This document shows positions 23,217 through 35,026 of a stretch of 64,000 bases of DNA, piece by piece. Made by a program: the position numbers and the translations under genes. The notes beneath the pieces were generated by a model that did not search any database, was not told where the DNA came from, and saw only the letters and a program-made list of their open reading frames with translations. The stretch covers positions 8,065,001 through 8,129,000 of the forward strand of contig OZ005612.1 of the NCBI GenBank assembly GCA_963930655.1, given 5' to 3'. Every line of letters starts with the position of its first letter. Within the stretch, counting starts at the first letter, position 1. This DNA is from Myrica gale (Eukaryota; Streptophyta; Magnoliopsida; Fagales; Myricaceae).

Positions 23217-24995
23217 TTGGGATCGCGGGATCGGCGCAGCGGAAGACAGGATCGTTGAAATCAAAGCAGTCAAAGCATTCTCCTTCAGATCCACGCACAC
23301 AGGTTGAGAGAGAGAATCATAGAGAGAGAAAACTTAGAGAGATAAAGTTTTCTCGTATTATCATCTTCTTTTTTCTTAAATGAAGTTCTGAGCTATTTAT
23401 AATGGCTCCCTCAGAACTTCTCCTGTGCTCATGCATGAGATCTTTAGGGATCTCAAATCTCAGCCGTAGGATCATCATGAAAAACTCTTTTTCATTAACT
23501 CCCTTATATTCTGTATTCCGAATTTATGAGCTTCAACAAATTGTGATCATGTCCATTAACATATCACAATTGAGCCCCGAGAAAGTGAGACTATTTTTTT
23601 TTATGAAATCCCTTTTGCTAACAATTATTTGTTTATTTATCCTTTCACCTTAATATATTCCACATGAGCTAATAGGACCGGAATAATATCACTAATTTAG
23701 TCCCTAGCTCATATAATTCTTAATTCACAATCTGTAACTCGTTGGGCTCTTAAATCGTTTCTAAAACAATTTCACAAATAAATATATAATATATATTAAT
23801 TTTGAAAAACATTTTCACAAACATCCACTGGCCAGTGATTTCTTTTCAAGTCCAACCCTATACAGATATACTGAATATACTGTCTCACAAAGAGACTGGT
23901 GGATTCTTTGTTGAGCATTTACGCAAGCTCATTCATCATATACAAGACCCAACGTTGTCTGGAATATTTGACCTAGAAAGATCATCACCAAATGACTCGG
24001 TCAAAGTACAAGTACACAACAAACAAACCTGCATAAACCTCTCAAGTCTAAGGATACAATAAACTAATTGTGCTGAATACCTTCTCTAATATGAATATTG
24101 AGTGACATTGAAGAAAAGTCTTGTCATAAGATGTTACACATATATTATTGAGTGACATTGAAGAAAAGTCACGCCATTGATTAATGAATTAAAAGACGGG
24201 AAATATGATTCTTCAGTTTCTTGTTCACTTGATATTTTGTTCTAGACCAAGATACATATTGATGTACGATAGATCTACATTTGTTGTGCCTCTATTTAAT
24301 AGGATGATAAACTTTGTCATTGAGGTGATGATTTTAAGCAAACGAGTGGGTGCAATGTAAGAGTACATGATTGAACGAGATCAAATATGAATATCTTTTG
24401 GAAGTGATCATTGTTGTTGAGAAGGTATTCAACACAATTGCTTTATTGTATCCTTAGATCTGAGAGGTTTGTGCGGATCTATTTATTATGTACTTGTGCT
24501 TTGATCGAGTGATTTGATGATGATCTTTCTAGGTAAAGACTCCAGATAATGTTGGGTCTCGTACATAATAAATGAGTTTGTATGAATGCTCAATAAGGAA
24601 TTCATCAGTCTCTTAATGAGGCAGTATATTCAATATATCTGTATAAGGTTGGACTAGAAAAGAATCCATCGACCAATGGTATTTTGTGAAAATGTTTTTC
24701 AAAATTAATATATATATTTGTGAAATTATTTTGGAAACAATTGATAGTCCAACGAGTTATAGATTTTGAATTGCGAATTATATGAGTTAGAGACTTAATC
24801 AGTGATATGATTCAGGTCCTATTGACTCGTGAAATATAGTACGGTGGAAGGATAAATAAACGAATAATTGTTAGCAAAAGAGATTTCACAAATCAATCTT
24901 AAATACTCGGGGGTAAATTGTAATATATTAATGAACATGATGACAATCAGTAGAAGCCTAAAATACAGTCGAGATTTGAGATCTCTAACGATCCC
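23217..24995. repeat. Large inverted repeat with arms of about 0.6 kb
   Basis: The left arm (about 23430-24092) and right arm (about 24419-24995) are reverse complements at roughly 80-85% by eye, around a spacer of about 325 bp. Matched landmarks include AACTCGTTGG (23740) against CCAACGAGTT (24750), ATTTTGAAAAACATTTTCACA (23799) against its reverse near 24683-24705, and AAGGATACAATAAA (24050) against TTTATTGTATCCTT (24443). Before the left arm, 23217-23300 begins TGTTGGGATCGCGGGATCGG, an LTR-like start. Two LTR copies inserted in opposite directions, or a foldback element, would both explain it. Confidence 0.8.
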
Positions 24996-25406
24996 ACACA
25001 TTATCACAGTTAAGGTTTTATATAAAAGGATAACTATGAGATAGTCTGTCGCAAGCTTTTGGGTTGCCCATCAAGACCTCACTACGACGGATGTGAGCGT
25101 GAAGAAGGAGGCAGAACATTTGGGCTGCTCAGTTGTAAAATCAAAGACTCAAGACGTGAAATCAACAAGACCTGAAGATTATCGCAGATTGAAGATTCAA
25201 TTCCAGACAAAGTTCAAGATCGTTTGTCAAATCAAGTATAATTTTAAGCATACAAACTTTCACGAAAGACATTCAATTACAATTCCAATCTGGATATAAA
25301 AGCGCCCTCGAGTTGTGGAAAATGATATTGTTCGAGTTTGGAAACAAAAAAAATAAAACAAGGACTTTAAAGGTGGTTTGACAATGTCTATGCCTATATT
25401 CACTGG

Positions 25407-25992
25407 TTGGAATCAAAATCCGCCATGGACAATGGCTTCTTTAACTACTCTACCAACTCTCAAAAAAACCACTCAGCTTCCCACAAATCAAACTCAGAAA
25501 CTGAAAAACTCAAACCAGTGCATGCTGCTCCTGTTACATTCCGGGACCCTATACAGAATCTTGATTTACATACACAGACATCTTTCAGCCTTAAAATCTA
25601 TCCAGCTACGTCGGCGTTAGCTATTGCGAAACTACTACAAAATTTGTCGAACTGCTGTATTGGGCTTCCATGTCTGAAAACTGAGAAATATGAACGCTCC
25701 TGTTACATCCCGGGACCCTATACCTAATCTTGATTTACATACACAGACATCTTTCAGCCTCAAAATCTATCCGGCTACGTCGGCGTTAGCTATTGCGAAA
25801 CTAGTACAAAATTTGTTGAACTGCTGTATTGGGCTTCCATGTCTGAAAGCTGAGAAATATGAACCATTGGCAACAGGAATGATTACTAGCAAGAAGCAAA
25901 GCTACGAACACATTGAACCAATGGAGCATTGTTTCATGGTAAGAACAACAGTACAAACACGAAGAAAACTCCATATTTTGACCCAACTTTAG
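25407..25992 (+). pseudogene. Unrecognised small gene fragment broken by a tandem duplication
   Basis: An open frame starts at 25407 (MESKSAMDNGFFNYSTNS) and runs through the first copy of a 169-bp repeat. The second copy encodes the same peptide theme in another frame, because 169 is not a multiple of three. That second frame, from 25690, continues beyond the repeat for about 40 more residues. Shared peptide landmarks are NLDLHTQTSFSLKIYPATS and CCIGLPCLK. I do not recognise a family. It lies 3' of the THUMP gene on the opposite strand, so it could also be chance coding in an untranslated region. Confidence that it was ever a gene is low. Confidence 0.3.
25527..25864. repeat. Tandem duplication of a 169-bp unit
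   Basis: Copy 1 is 25527-25695 and copy 2 is 25696-25864. Both start GCTCCTGTTACATTCCGGGA or its close variant and end GAGAAATATGAAC. About ten base differences are visible between them. The spacing is exactly 169 bases. Confidence 0.95.
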
Positions 25993-26039
25993 TGAATGAA
26001 AAAAACAAGAAGAGAAAATTCTAAGCCACATAGTTCCTC

Positions 26040-29000
26040 CTAATGCCTTCCATCCCTTGCTTTGCTATCAGAAGCCAGAGCCTTGACGCAGAGCCGTGGC
26101 TTGGTATTAACAAGATTTTGTGGAAGAACTGAGACAGCAGCCACTATGGACCCATTGGGTACTCCAGCAATTGGTAGCAACTCAACAAGAACAGAAAACT
26201 GTAAATATTCATGAAGGGTGAACGCGCATAAGTATTTCGGGAAAATTAGCCGTTTGTGAACAAGCAAGAAATGATAATTGGATTTTCACCTGTGGAGATT
26301 TGAGGTCCACAATTGAATCTGATGCTGCCTGTTTCACTGCAGCAGCCACAACAGCAAAGCAGTTGTTGCGGTCCAATAGTGCAATTGCATTCGAACCATT
26401 TGAAGTATCTTTCAGAATCTTCTTCACTGTCTCCTCGATTCCTCTTCTGTTATATCCAACTGCAAACTATAGGGTCCAGATTTAAAATTGAGCGAGAAAA
26501 GAATTGGCTTCCAATACTAATTCTGCTTTCTTTCTCCTTTTCCTTTTCTTTTGACTTTGTTTTCCTTTGGAAAAAGAAAATTATGGCATAAAAGAACATT
26601 TAAACAAATCCAGGTGCCAATATCATCTGGCATTATGTGACTAATATTTGCAAAGTCTGACAAAACAGGAGCAGGTAGGAGTAGGCAAAAGAAGTTACTA
26701 AGGGGTAAAAAATAATAAATAAACAAAGAAAACATGGATGAATCTAATGTGATGTTTGGTTAGGAAAAAATTTCAACTTTTTTAAGAAAATTTTTCAAAA
26801 AGTCAAAATTACAACCAAACATCAAAATCTCAATGTTTTCAAAAAAAAAAAAAAACTACGTCAAAGCTTCTCTCTCCTTATTTTTTAACAAACTCCATTA
26901 CTTCCTCATTAAAAAATTCCATCAAATCTTCTCTCCTTACTTTTTAACAAACTCCAATACAAATCATTCTACAATCAAACATTCTTAAAAACTTTTTCAC
27001 CAACTTTTTACAAACCCTCATAAAAAGTTAAACTCAAAATTCTTAAAATTTTTGCTTCAGAAACATCACCTAAGATGTAAAACTAACTACGAATTGCAGT
27101 TTACCTTCTCAAACCAACTTCGTAGTATCTACTTGAAACACTACCTCTTTCTGCCCCCCTCAAATGAAATATCTTATAAAGATGGACATAATTTGAATGT
27201 TAATCCAAAATACTGGCCTCAAAGCTTGGCATATGCGCAGTGCAGAGCAAGTTAGTTATTAGTTCCTATGAATCTATGCTTATTAATAGCAATGACGCAC
27301 ATCACGACCTATTCTAGTGCACTGCATTACTGAATATGGCATCTGCACTGGTGACATGTAAAACTTTACCTTCACTGGATGTGCAACTTCCTGCTGTCTA
27401 TCATTCAGGAACTGAATAACAAGCTTTGACACAACTGTTTGTAGGTCCTTCTCATTCAAGCTACAAGTTGCTTGGATAGGAAAAATGCGATGACACCAAC
27501 TGCACAAGAAATGCATTTTTAGCATTATCAAAGAGGCAAGAAATGATGTACAAAATTAACTAAAAAATGTCAATGAGATAATAGGAATTAACTATATATT
27601 GATGGATTGCTCATGCAAAAGTGTACTTTGAGGAGTTAATATCATGTACATAAAAAAGAAAGGAACGAAAAATTGAAACATAAAACAGATTAGATTCCAA
27701 AGAAGTTCTTTGTTTCTTTAAATTATAAAATAACATTTTGAATCTGAATATCTAATGCCAGATCGTGCAAGGTCTTTGGCACTTGGTTGTTTCCCTTATC
27801 CAATGTCATATTAGTTTGTCTAATAATGGCGTATATTTGATGGCTTGTGGAAAAGGTTTCATTGAGGATCACGAGAGTTCTACAGTCTAGTGCAATTCCT
27901 TCTTTGTTTGATGTGGTAAATGGAAGATGGAACAATGGACATTTCGAGCAAGTGGAGCTTTCTATTAGCAATAGGAAGATGGGAATTCCTCAAGCTGCTC
28001 TCTCTTTCATCTTTGATTCGCTGAGGTTGTCAAAGACTTGTTTAGTTTTGGCATTTTAGGCTTCAGGTTCTCTGCTTTCTCATCTCTGGTTCTTTTTCCC
28101 TTGTTTGTATGTGTGCTGCACTAGTATTTGTGCCCTGCCTTCTTCTAGCGTTCTTGTTAGTAATTTTACTGCTAATTGAAAGAAAAGCACAAAATCTTGA
28201 AAGCTGAGCAGGCCAGACAATTTAACCTCCAGGGTACTGGTACTATCCACTGAACCTGAATGTGTTCCCCAAGGTGTCCTTAAGCCTCACCCTAAAGTGC
28301 AAGGTTCAAGTACCAGTCAGAATTGGTTTTATCACCAATTACTAGTCCAGTTCTATATTAAAAAAAAAAAATTTGTCACAACAATACAGAGCTAAGTTGA
28401 GCTTTAAGACTGCAATTATCAGGCTTCATGTCTTCACTCATATCTAGACAATTATGGTTAATATCATAAACTACAAAAAAGAAAAAGAAAATACTAGCAC
28501 ATAATTGATGAGGAATAGAAAAGCACAGACTGAAGGGTAGGAGCTTCCTACACAAGAATGCAAAATACAAGCTTTTGGATATGGAATCCAGAACCAAATA
28601 TGCTGCCTTTCTTGAGATGCATTGGAAGTTTCAGACAATATTAACTGCCATTAATTTGTACTGTCTCCGAGGCAAGGTGCGCCAAATACGCATCAAGGAA
28701 TTTCTTTTAATTAGATTATCAACACTCAAGCTAGGTACGCACCATGTACATGAAGGGAATATGTAAGGCATGCCTATTGCACTTTCAGCACAATTCATGT
28801 CGAGGCATACACTTACCTTCAGAAACTTTCAATAATTTTTTTTGATAAGTAAGTCAGTTTTATTAAAAACAAAAAACAAAGAGCAACAGAATCACCAGTA
28901 CAAGAGAATGTACCGGGGATCCTACCCAAACACAGACCCACAAGAAAAAAGAAAAACAAAAGCCCAACAAGAAACTCCCACCCACACGCCAACAAGATCC

Positions 29001-32000
29001 CGCCCAACAAGAAACTCCCACCCACACGCCAAAAGCACCCCCAAGAAGAACCCACCCAAACGATCCCCCTATCAGACCAACCCAAGGCTCTAAGTCTTCC
29101 GAACTATCGAGGAAGACCCATCATAGTTAACTGAAGACTTCAATCCCTGCTTACTAAAGTAAATATAGTTCAAAGTTGAGCAAAATAAAACAAACTGCAG
29201 TTAACTTGAGTGAGCTACTGCTTACTAAACAAAAATGCCACAGTGAAAAGCTGTTGATTGTGTAGCCACTGCAACAAATTCTTCTCATCCAGTAAAGATA
29301 AGCTTTTCATCATTTATCTTTGTATTTTGGCTTGCTTAGGGATTCATTTTTAGTCATTTGAATTTCCCTAACTGCAATTCAATATCTTGTTCTCTATGTT
29401 ACGCAAAACACAATATGATTATCGGTCAGTTAAATCCACATTGTTTCTTCAGTTGCTTGATGCTTTTAAACTTAAACTAAATTCCATTTTACCCATGCAA
29501 GTCTCACTTAAATTGAGCATTGCATGTTAGAGGTCCATACAAAAAACAGCCTGACTTTGGATGTTAACTCTCTCCAGGATGGGCATGGTCACATTTATGG
29601 GGTGGCTCGGATTTGACGTTTGGTAAAAAGAAAAGCCCTGACAGAATATTGGGCAAGGATAGCTTAAATAGTAAGTGGCAGTACATGCCATTCCCATTCA
29701 ATACCAATAAATAAGTCTCTTTTTGTGCAAATTTTTTTTATCATTAGTTGAAAACTTCTGACAGCAATACGTAGCATCCAAGCATGCAGAAAAAATCGCT
29801 AGAAATTTTGACCTAGCTAGCCATCCTTTTCCTGACAAAGAGAAGAAATAGAAACAAAAATAACTATCGGAGTACAAACTATCCTCGTCACCAAGATTAA
29901 TCAAACCATATCACGAATTTTCAGAATCAAGGAGAGCCACAAGTTGATAACTTTTGTGGGTGATATTCTTATAATTGGTTCATGGATTAAGCTATTCACA
30001 CCTTTGCTGAAATTCCGATTTGAGACCATATGCATCTGCAGGCTTCAGTAAGTTTTTCTTCTTCCCCCCCCCCCTTTCTTTCTCTTATCTAACTTAAATG
30101 AGATTCTATCCTCTTTCTACAAATCCATCTCTCATAATTCAACACCTCCCAACTGATGTAGGGAAACTAATTACTCGTGGTGGAGAAGTGTAAAACTTGT
30201 TCCTAATATTAAGGATTGCAAAATAAGAGAAAATTCGAAGAACTAAGACAACTTATTTCCCAATGACTTTTTGCCAATTACTAAGTCATACATCTATTTC
30301 TGTGAGAACCTTTCATATGGTACTACAGAAAAAGAAAAGACACAATCTCAGACATAATAATAGTAAAATATCACACATTTCCAACCAAAAACCATAAGGG
30401 AAAAGTAAGCACTCACAGTGGTGATTTTGAAATTCCAGATTCCAGGGACACCATAATGGACGACACAATACCAACAGTGTCAGATGGAGTGTTTCTAGGG
30501 AAGGCAAATAGAACTAACCCACTCCCTGTCAGCTTAACAAGCGAAAGAACAGGCTTATCAAGATTTGTCTCTACCCTAGAAGGAGAAGAACAAATGCCTT
30601 TTTCATGTTCACCTGACATCATAACGCACATGCACGAACAGGTAAATAAATACAGATCTCCACAATTCACCAAGGAGATTATTGGAACATGAAAAGAAAT
30701 CAAGTCATATTAGTCAGAGAATTACTAATACTGTTCCCAGAGTTGCTGGAAGCATTCTCGTTTTCCCCAAGGTTGATACTTTTCCTAGGTAGATTCTCCA
30801 TGCCTATCTTCCTTTTCTTAGAATCGGCATTTTCATCTGATTTCTCAAAAATTTTAGGGCAGCAACTACTAAAGGACTCTTCAAACTGCCAGAATAATAA
30901 CCAAAAGTCAGCATCAGCATCAACAAATTAGACGAAGCTGTGGTAAAATTCCAGAATTCACTTTTTTAACCTAGATTCAACTTCATAAACATACACACAG
31001 AGATGCGCACATGGACTCCATGCATTGTTAAAATTGATCACTGAAAGAAAAGAACACAGGTGCATAGAAGGACCTCCCCCTTGTCAAAGCGATAAAACAT
31101 CACAAAGCCACAAGCAATCACGTCAATGAAATTGCAGTCAAAGTTTGCCTCTGTTGAGAAGAAAAATCATTTCCAGGTAACAAATGTAAATAAGCGATTG
31201 CAACGAAGGCTGTTTTCCCCCTGGTAGGCAAGGTGTTTCAGTCATGCTTACGTATAAAACAAGATAGTTAAGTCTGAAACATGTCAGTTTCAAGTTTATT
31301 ATAGGATATGGTTGCTTTGCATGTGATTATGCAATTAATATGCACCTACAATCATGCAACAGAGAGAGAGGTGGGGGGGTGGGGAGAGACAGACAGATAT
31401 CTCTAATATAAAAAGAAAAGCAGCTAAAGTTTCAAAATGAAACCTTTTCAAGGATAGACATTGCTTCTTTGGTAGCACTTTTCTCTCTCTCTGACAAGAA
31501 AAGAAAAAATTTTTAATACCGTTTTCCATCTAGAATAATGAACACATGTATACTCAGAAGACATTAAGGAAGCATTTTTTTTTCATATTATATAAAGATC
31601 TCTTTTGGTGAGAATAGTGTCCTTAGATCCTAAGAACAATTTTGAATCAACATTTGCAACTTTAGATCATCCAAGAAAACATACAACTTCATCAAGACAG
31701 AAAAAGCACGACCTAATGCCAAAAATTCTATTAATTGCAAGTATCTGAAAATGCATGGTACAAACCTTGAGATGGGACTAATAGGATACAATTCACATGC
31801 CTCATTGGCTATGTCATCCAATTTAGCGAGACACACAAAGGCCTCAAAGCTTTAAAGGCTTTTTGATACTATTAGAACCTTCAAACATTAAAAATAACTA
31901 CCATTTATTTCATTCCCAGGCGAGGGGTGTCATTTTGAGTAATTTGACAATGCATATATCTTTCTTACAACAAGTTCAGAAGCTGCTTGTACATTGTCAA

Positions 32001-33070
32001 GTTCAAATATAACCACAAAAGGTGAAGTAGTTTCCCCTTATATTCTCTCGCAAATTCAAAACTTAACTAGGCTATAATCAGTGTAGTTTTCTTGGACGCT
32101 CAGGATTGAGAAGGATAAATCTAGCACCCCTCAGTGGTTTTGGGCTTATCTGAACAGTAATAGGTTAAGGACAATCTATGCTAAGAGTTTCTTTTCCACA
32201 ACAGTGATCTAACACAGAGTTGAAGTCTTTCATAGTCAATAGCGGCTAAGGTGAGAACCTATGGTTCGATAATCTTCTGCTAATGTTAGCTCCGTTTCCA
32301 TCTCTCCTGTCATCTGTCCTTCAGGAAAAATGTTTAACCTACTCACTAAATATAGATATCATAATAAAGTTCAGGCTTCAGGAATACTCTCAATGACACC
32401 TTCCTATCGCATAAACGTTCTCACCCACACTAACACTCGCAATGGTGACAACCAACTCAAATACCCAAAGACAAACAAGCATACCATATTTGTAGATCTA
32501 GGGCGAAGAGGATAAAACCAAAGCTAAGAACTTGACAACTGCAAGAGTAAAAGAAGTGGGACTACTTGTAACATAATCGATGCTTTCATTCCGGCTAAGT
32601 CCATTAGCAAGCGAACAGGGAACCGTTACCTCCGTTCAGTAAGGGAGTACAAGCATTATGGGGTATTTAACGAAAATGGGAGTCGAATATCTAAAACATA
32701 GATACGAAATTTTCATTACCGTTAACCAAGCACAAAGGAATATTTGCAGATAAAAATTGAGGAAATCTAAACCACGAAGAACAAGAAGCAAACAAATTTG
32801 AGAAAAGTGAGTGAGAGAGAGAGAGATTAATAGTAGGAGCAGAAGATGGAACTAACTGATGGTGCAGGTGATAAGGAAGCCAGAATGGGAGTGGTGGAAA
32901 AGCGAAGAGGGGGCGTTATAGTCAAACCGAGGGATGCTGATTACAGCCGAGTGCTGCTCCCACGGTGTCAAGCTCTTCTTCTTACCCTCCTCCTCCGCAT
33001 CCTGATCAATACTAGTCCCACGAACCTTCGTCTCTGTCTCCTTCCCGCTCTGCTCTTTTTCTTCCTCCAT
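26040..33070 (-). CDS. THUMP-domain protein (THUMPD1/Tan1 type)
   Basis: This is the probable plant counterpart of yeast Tan1 and human THUMPD1, RNA-binding adaptors that help the Kre33/NAT10 acetyltransferase make N4-acetylcytidine in tRNA-Leu and tRNA-Ser. Seven exons on the - strand are inferred at 32857-33070, 31444-31490, 30732-30885, 30417-30612, 27370-27499, 26290-26466 and 26040-26198. They join in frame with GT-AG introns to 1077 nt (358 aa). The N-terminus is charged (MEEEKEQSGKE), followed by LTPWEQHSAVISIPRFDYNA. A linker (about 88-150) is Lys/Ser-rich. The THUMP region covers about 150-320, with KPVLSLVKLTGSGLVLF, WCHRIFPIQATC and VELLPIAGVPNGSIVAAVS. The exon 3 donor is the least certain: 30732 was chosen, and another in-phase GT lies in the same exon. 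The start at 33070 is the first ATG in frame. Introns 1 and 4 are long, and introns 4 and 5 hold small transposons. Confidence 0.9.
26748..27070. mobile_element. Tourist/PIF-Harbinger-like MITE in THUMP intron 5
   Basis: The left end reads TGTGATGTTTGGTTAGG and the right end, reverse complemented, reads GGTGATGTTTCTGAAGC. A TAA target duplication is present at 26745-26747 and 27071-27073. The 323-bp interior is AT-rich, with duplicated 'tcttctctccttactttttaacaaactcc' phrases near 26868-26955. It lies between exons 5 and 6 of the THUMP gene and is spliced out. Confidence 0.7.
28200..28372 (+). mobile_element. SINE-like element in THUMP intron 4
   Basis: An internal-promoter B-box-like word, AGGTTCAAGTACC (near 28301), follows 'gtgtccttaagcctcacc', which could contain a poor A box. 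The sequence ends in about 13 A residues near 28360-28372. This combination is what a tRNA-derived SINE looks like. Flanking target duplications were not confirmed. Confidence 0.4.
28836..29110 (-). mobile_element. 5'-truncated LINE-like 3' end in THUMP intron 4
   Basis: On the - strand the end reads 'ttttaataaaactgactta' and then a terminal A run (the T run at 28833-28840). This matches the usual 3' tail of plant L1-type LINEs inserted after strong 5' truncation. Upstream, 28977-29031 holds a direct repeat of 'caacaagaaactcccaccca'. No reverse transcriptase sequence is present. Confidence 0.4.
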
Positions 33071-33281
33071 CTTTCCGACAGTGTATCCTTCGAGCCCAAA
33101 CACCTACCGGGCAAACAAAAGTCTCTCGTACTTATAATTCGGTTTACTGGGTTGACCCGCTTTTGTCATGGCATCTAGCCCAAACCCAACAATCACTAGA
33201 ACATACCGAAATCTAACCTACGGGAACAGCGAGACTCAACCATCACTACATTATGCATAGTAACGGTTTGTTAGGAGACGG
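33071..33281 (-). promoter_or_regulatory. Leader and promoter interval of the THUMP gene
   Basis: Only about 210 bases separate the THUMP start codon from the LTR-like sequence starting near 33282. This short interval must hold the 5' leader and may hold most of the original promoter. No clear TATA box is visible on the - strand, so a TATA-less housekeeping type is possible. The neighbouring LTR runs in the same direction and ends against it. Confidence 0.4.
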
Positions 33282-33611
33282 TGTTAGGACCCTGGTCTAA
33301 GAACCCAAAACAAGCACCGATTTCTCTCGAACCTGATCTACTTCAATAACGCAACGATCCTCCCAACTAAGATTAAGTAACACGGGCTGTAATTTAAGAT
33401 CTAACACACCAAATTGGGAAAACTCGAGATTTTATTAATGAAGAACGAAGAACGTGGTTAAAGGTTAATTAGCCCAAAAACCACAAGAACAATCCCGATC
33501 AAGGGTTAATTAGCCCAAGAACAAGTACCCAATCTAGGTTATTAGTCTATAATGAATCTCAAGTGATAAGGTTATTAGCCCTGAAACTGACTTAGCATAT
33601 ATGTGCATATG

Positions 33612-34253
33612 TGACACTGAACATAATAGAGATTATTCTGTAGACTAAAACAATAGGCACTTTGCAAGAAGGAAAAAAGAATTTCGACCCAAGAATTCAG
33701 AAAATACTCTGGATTCAATAAAATTCGTAATAATCAGAAATGAATAAAAATAACCCACAAGCCGGGTTAAAATAGCTGAAATTCGACCCTTAATAGAATT
33801 TTGCCAAAAATAGCAAAACCCTAAAAGTCTTACCAAAACGAAATACGGAAAGATATCAAACGATTGCCAAAAAATCTGGCCCAAATCAGGTTCAGAATTA
33901 TTTCCTAATCGACAAATAGAAAATTACCATAAATAACAAAAATAAACTAAAAATAGATATTCGAAAAGGAAATCAGTGGATTTAGGGCTTGAAACGATGT
34001 GCACCGAGCATAGCTCGGTGGCTATGACGTGCGTGCCAAAAAGAGCTTTCCGAATTGGGGTCACGGGCGCGAATCAGACACTTGTAGCCAAAGTTATGGC
34101 CAAAATACCGACACGTGCACGAAAACTGCCCCAATTAGGCTAAATCACGATTTCTTGCCATTTTTGCACTGATCTGCCCGCTCCAGATAATCAAGCGTTA
34201 TCAATGAGCAATCTGACAGCTCGGCATCGTCTGACTCGGATCTCCCTGCATCA
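33612..34253 (-). repeat. 3' LTR of the Gag-protease element
   Basis: This is the direct repeat partner of 36058-36700. On the + strand it begins TGACACTGAAC and ends CCCTGCATCA, so it keeps the TG...CA ends. Its inner end overlaps the last 36 codons of the protease frame. Confidence 0.9.
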
Positions 34254-35026
34254 GTCACCCCGGGTTGGAAAGAACTCGTCCTCGAGTTCATAGCAGCATC
34301 AGCAAAATAGGATCCCATCTTTCGCTCCTTAAGCTTGTCTCTCATAGACGGCAGTCCAGGAGGAGGATCTAGTGGCATCAAATCAGAAAACTCTAATGCT
34401 GGAACCTTGCCTGCTGCACTATCTCCACAAGGCAGTAAAACAAATACTACATTCTCACGCTCAAATTCAACTAAAAACCTGGACATAGAAAGCAGATTAT
34501 TATTATTAACAATTGGGGTGGGATTGGGTCCATCCCGACGAGGCGCCAACACAATATTTTTCCCTTTGATGCCAAGGGAGTATGTATTCTTCCGTCCATC
34601 GTGTATCACACTTCGATCATACTGCCAAGGCCTGCCTAACAGAAAATGACATGCATCCATGGACACGACATCACACCAAGCATTATCGAAATATTTTTTG
34701 CCAACAGAAAAAGACACTAAGCATCGTCTATCTACTGTTACCCCACTGTCCTTATTCAACCATGACAGTTTGTATGGCTTGGGGTGACGATCGGTTTTCA
34801 ACTGCAATCTCTGGACAACGTCTTCTGATACTACGTTCTCGCAACTGCCACTGTCAATAATCATCTTACAGACTTTGTCGGCCATGGTGCAGGTTGTGCG
34901 GAAGATATGGGTTCTCCACCAATCATCTTCAAGATCGCCTATGGGAGTCAGGAGGCTCTTACGAATGACCAACGTCTCATGACCGTCTCCATACAACACC
35001 TCTTCTTCTCCTTCTTCGTCATACAT
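34145..35026 (-). CDS. Retroviral-type aspartic protease region of the Gag-protease element
   Basis: The frame encodes 293 residues. The catalytic aspartate motif is MIIDSGSCENVVSE, followed by the flap region and CHFLLGRPWQYDRSVIHD, a signature of Gypsy-type proteases at the start of Pol. The first codons overlap the end of the Gag frame by about 80 bases in a different frame, an arrangement compatible with the frameshift read-through known in Ty3-like elements. The C-terminus, about 36 residues rich in Ser, Asp and Glu, lies in the LTR. No polymerase follows. Confidence 0.75.
   Translation of the reverse strand: MYDEEGEEEVLYGDGHETLVIRKSLLTPIGDLEDDWWRTHIFRTTCTMADKVCKMIIDSGSCENVVSEDVVQRLQLKTDRHPKPYKLSWLNKDSGVTVDRRCLVSFSVGKKYFDNAWCDVVSMDACHFLLGRPWQYDRSVIHDGRKNTYSLGIKGKNIVLAPRRDGPNPTPIVNNNNLLSMSRFLVEFERENVVFVLLPCGDSAAGKVPALEFSDLMPLDPPPGLPSMRDKLKERKMGSYFADAAMNSRTSSFQPGVTDAGRSESDDAELSDCSLITLDYLERADQCKNGKKS

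Noticed and set aside
23430-24995. MicroRNA precursor
   Set aside because: The arms are far too long and uniformly paired for a typical plant microRNA precursor; an inverted repeat or foldback source of siRNA is more likely.
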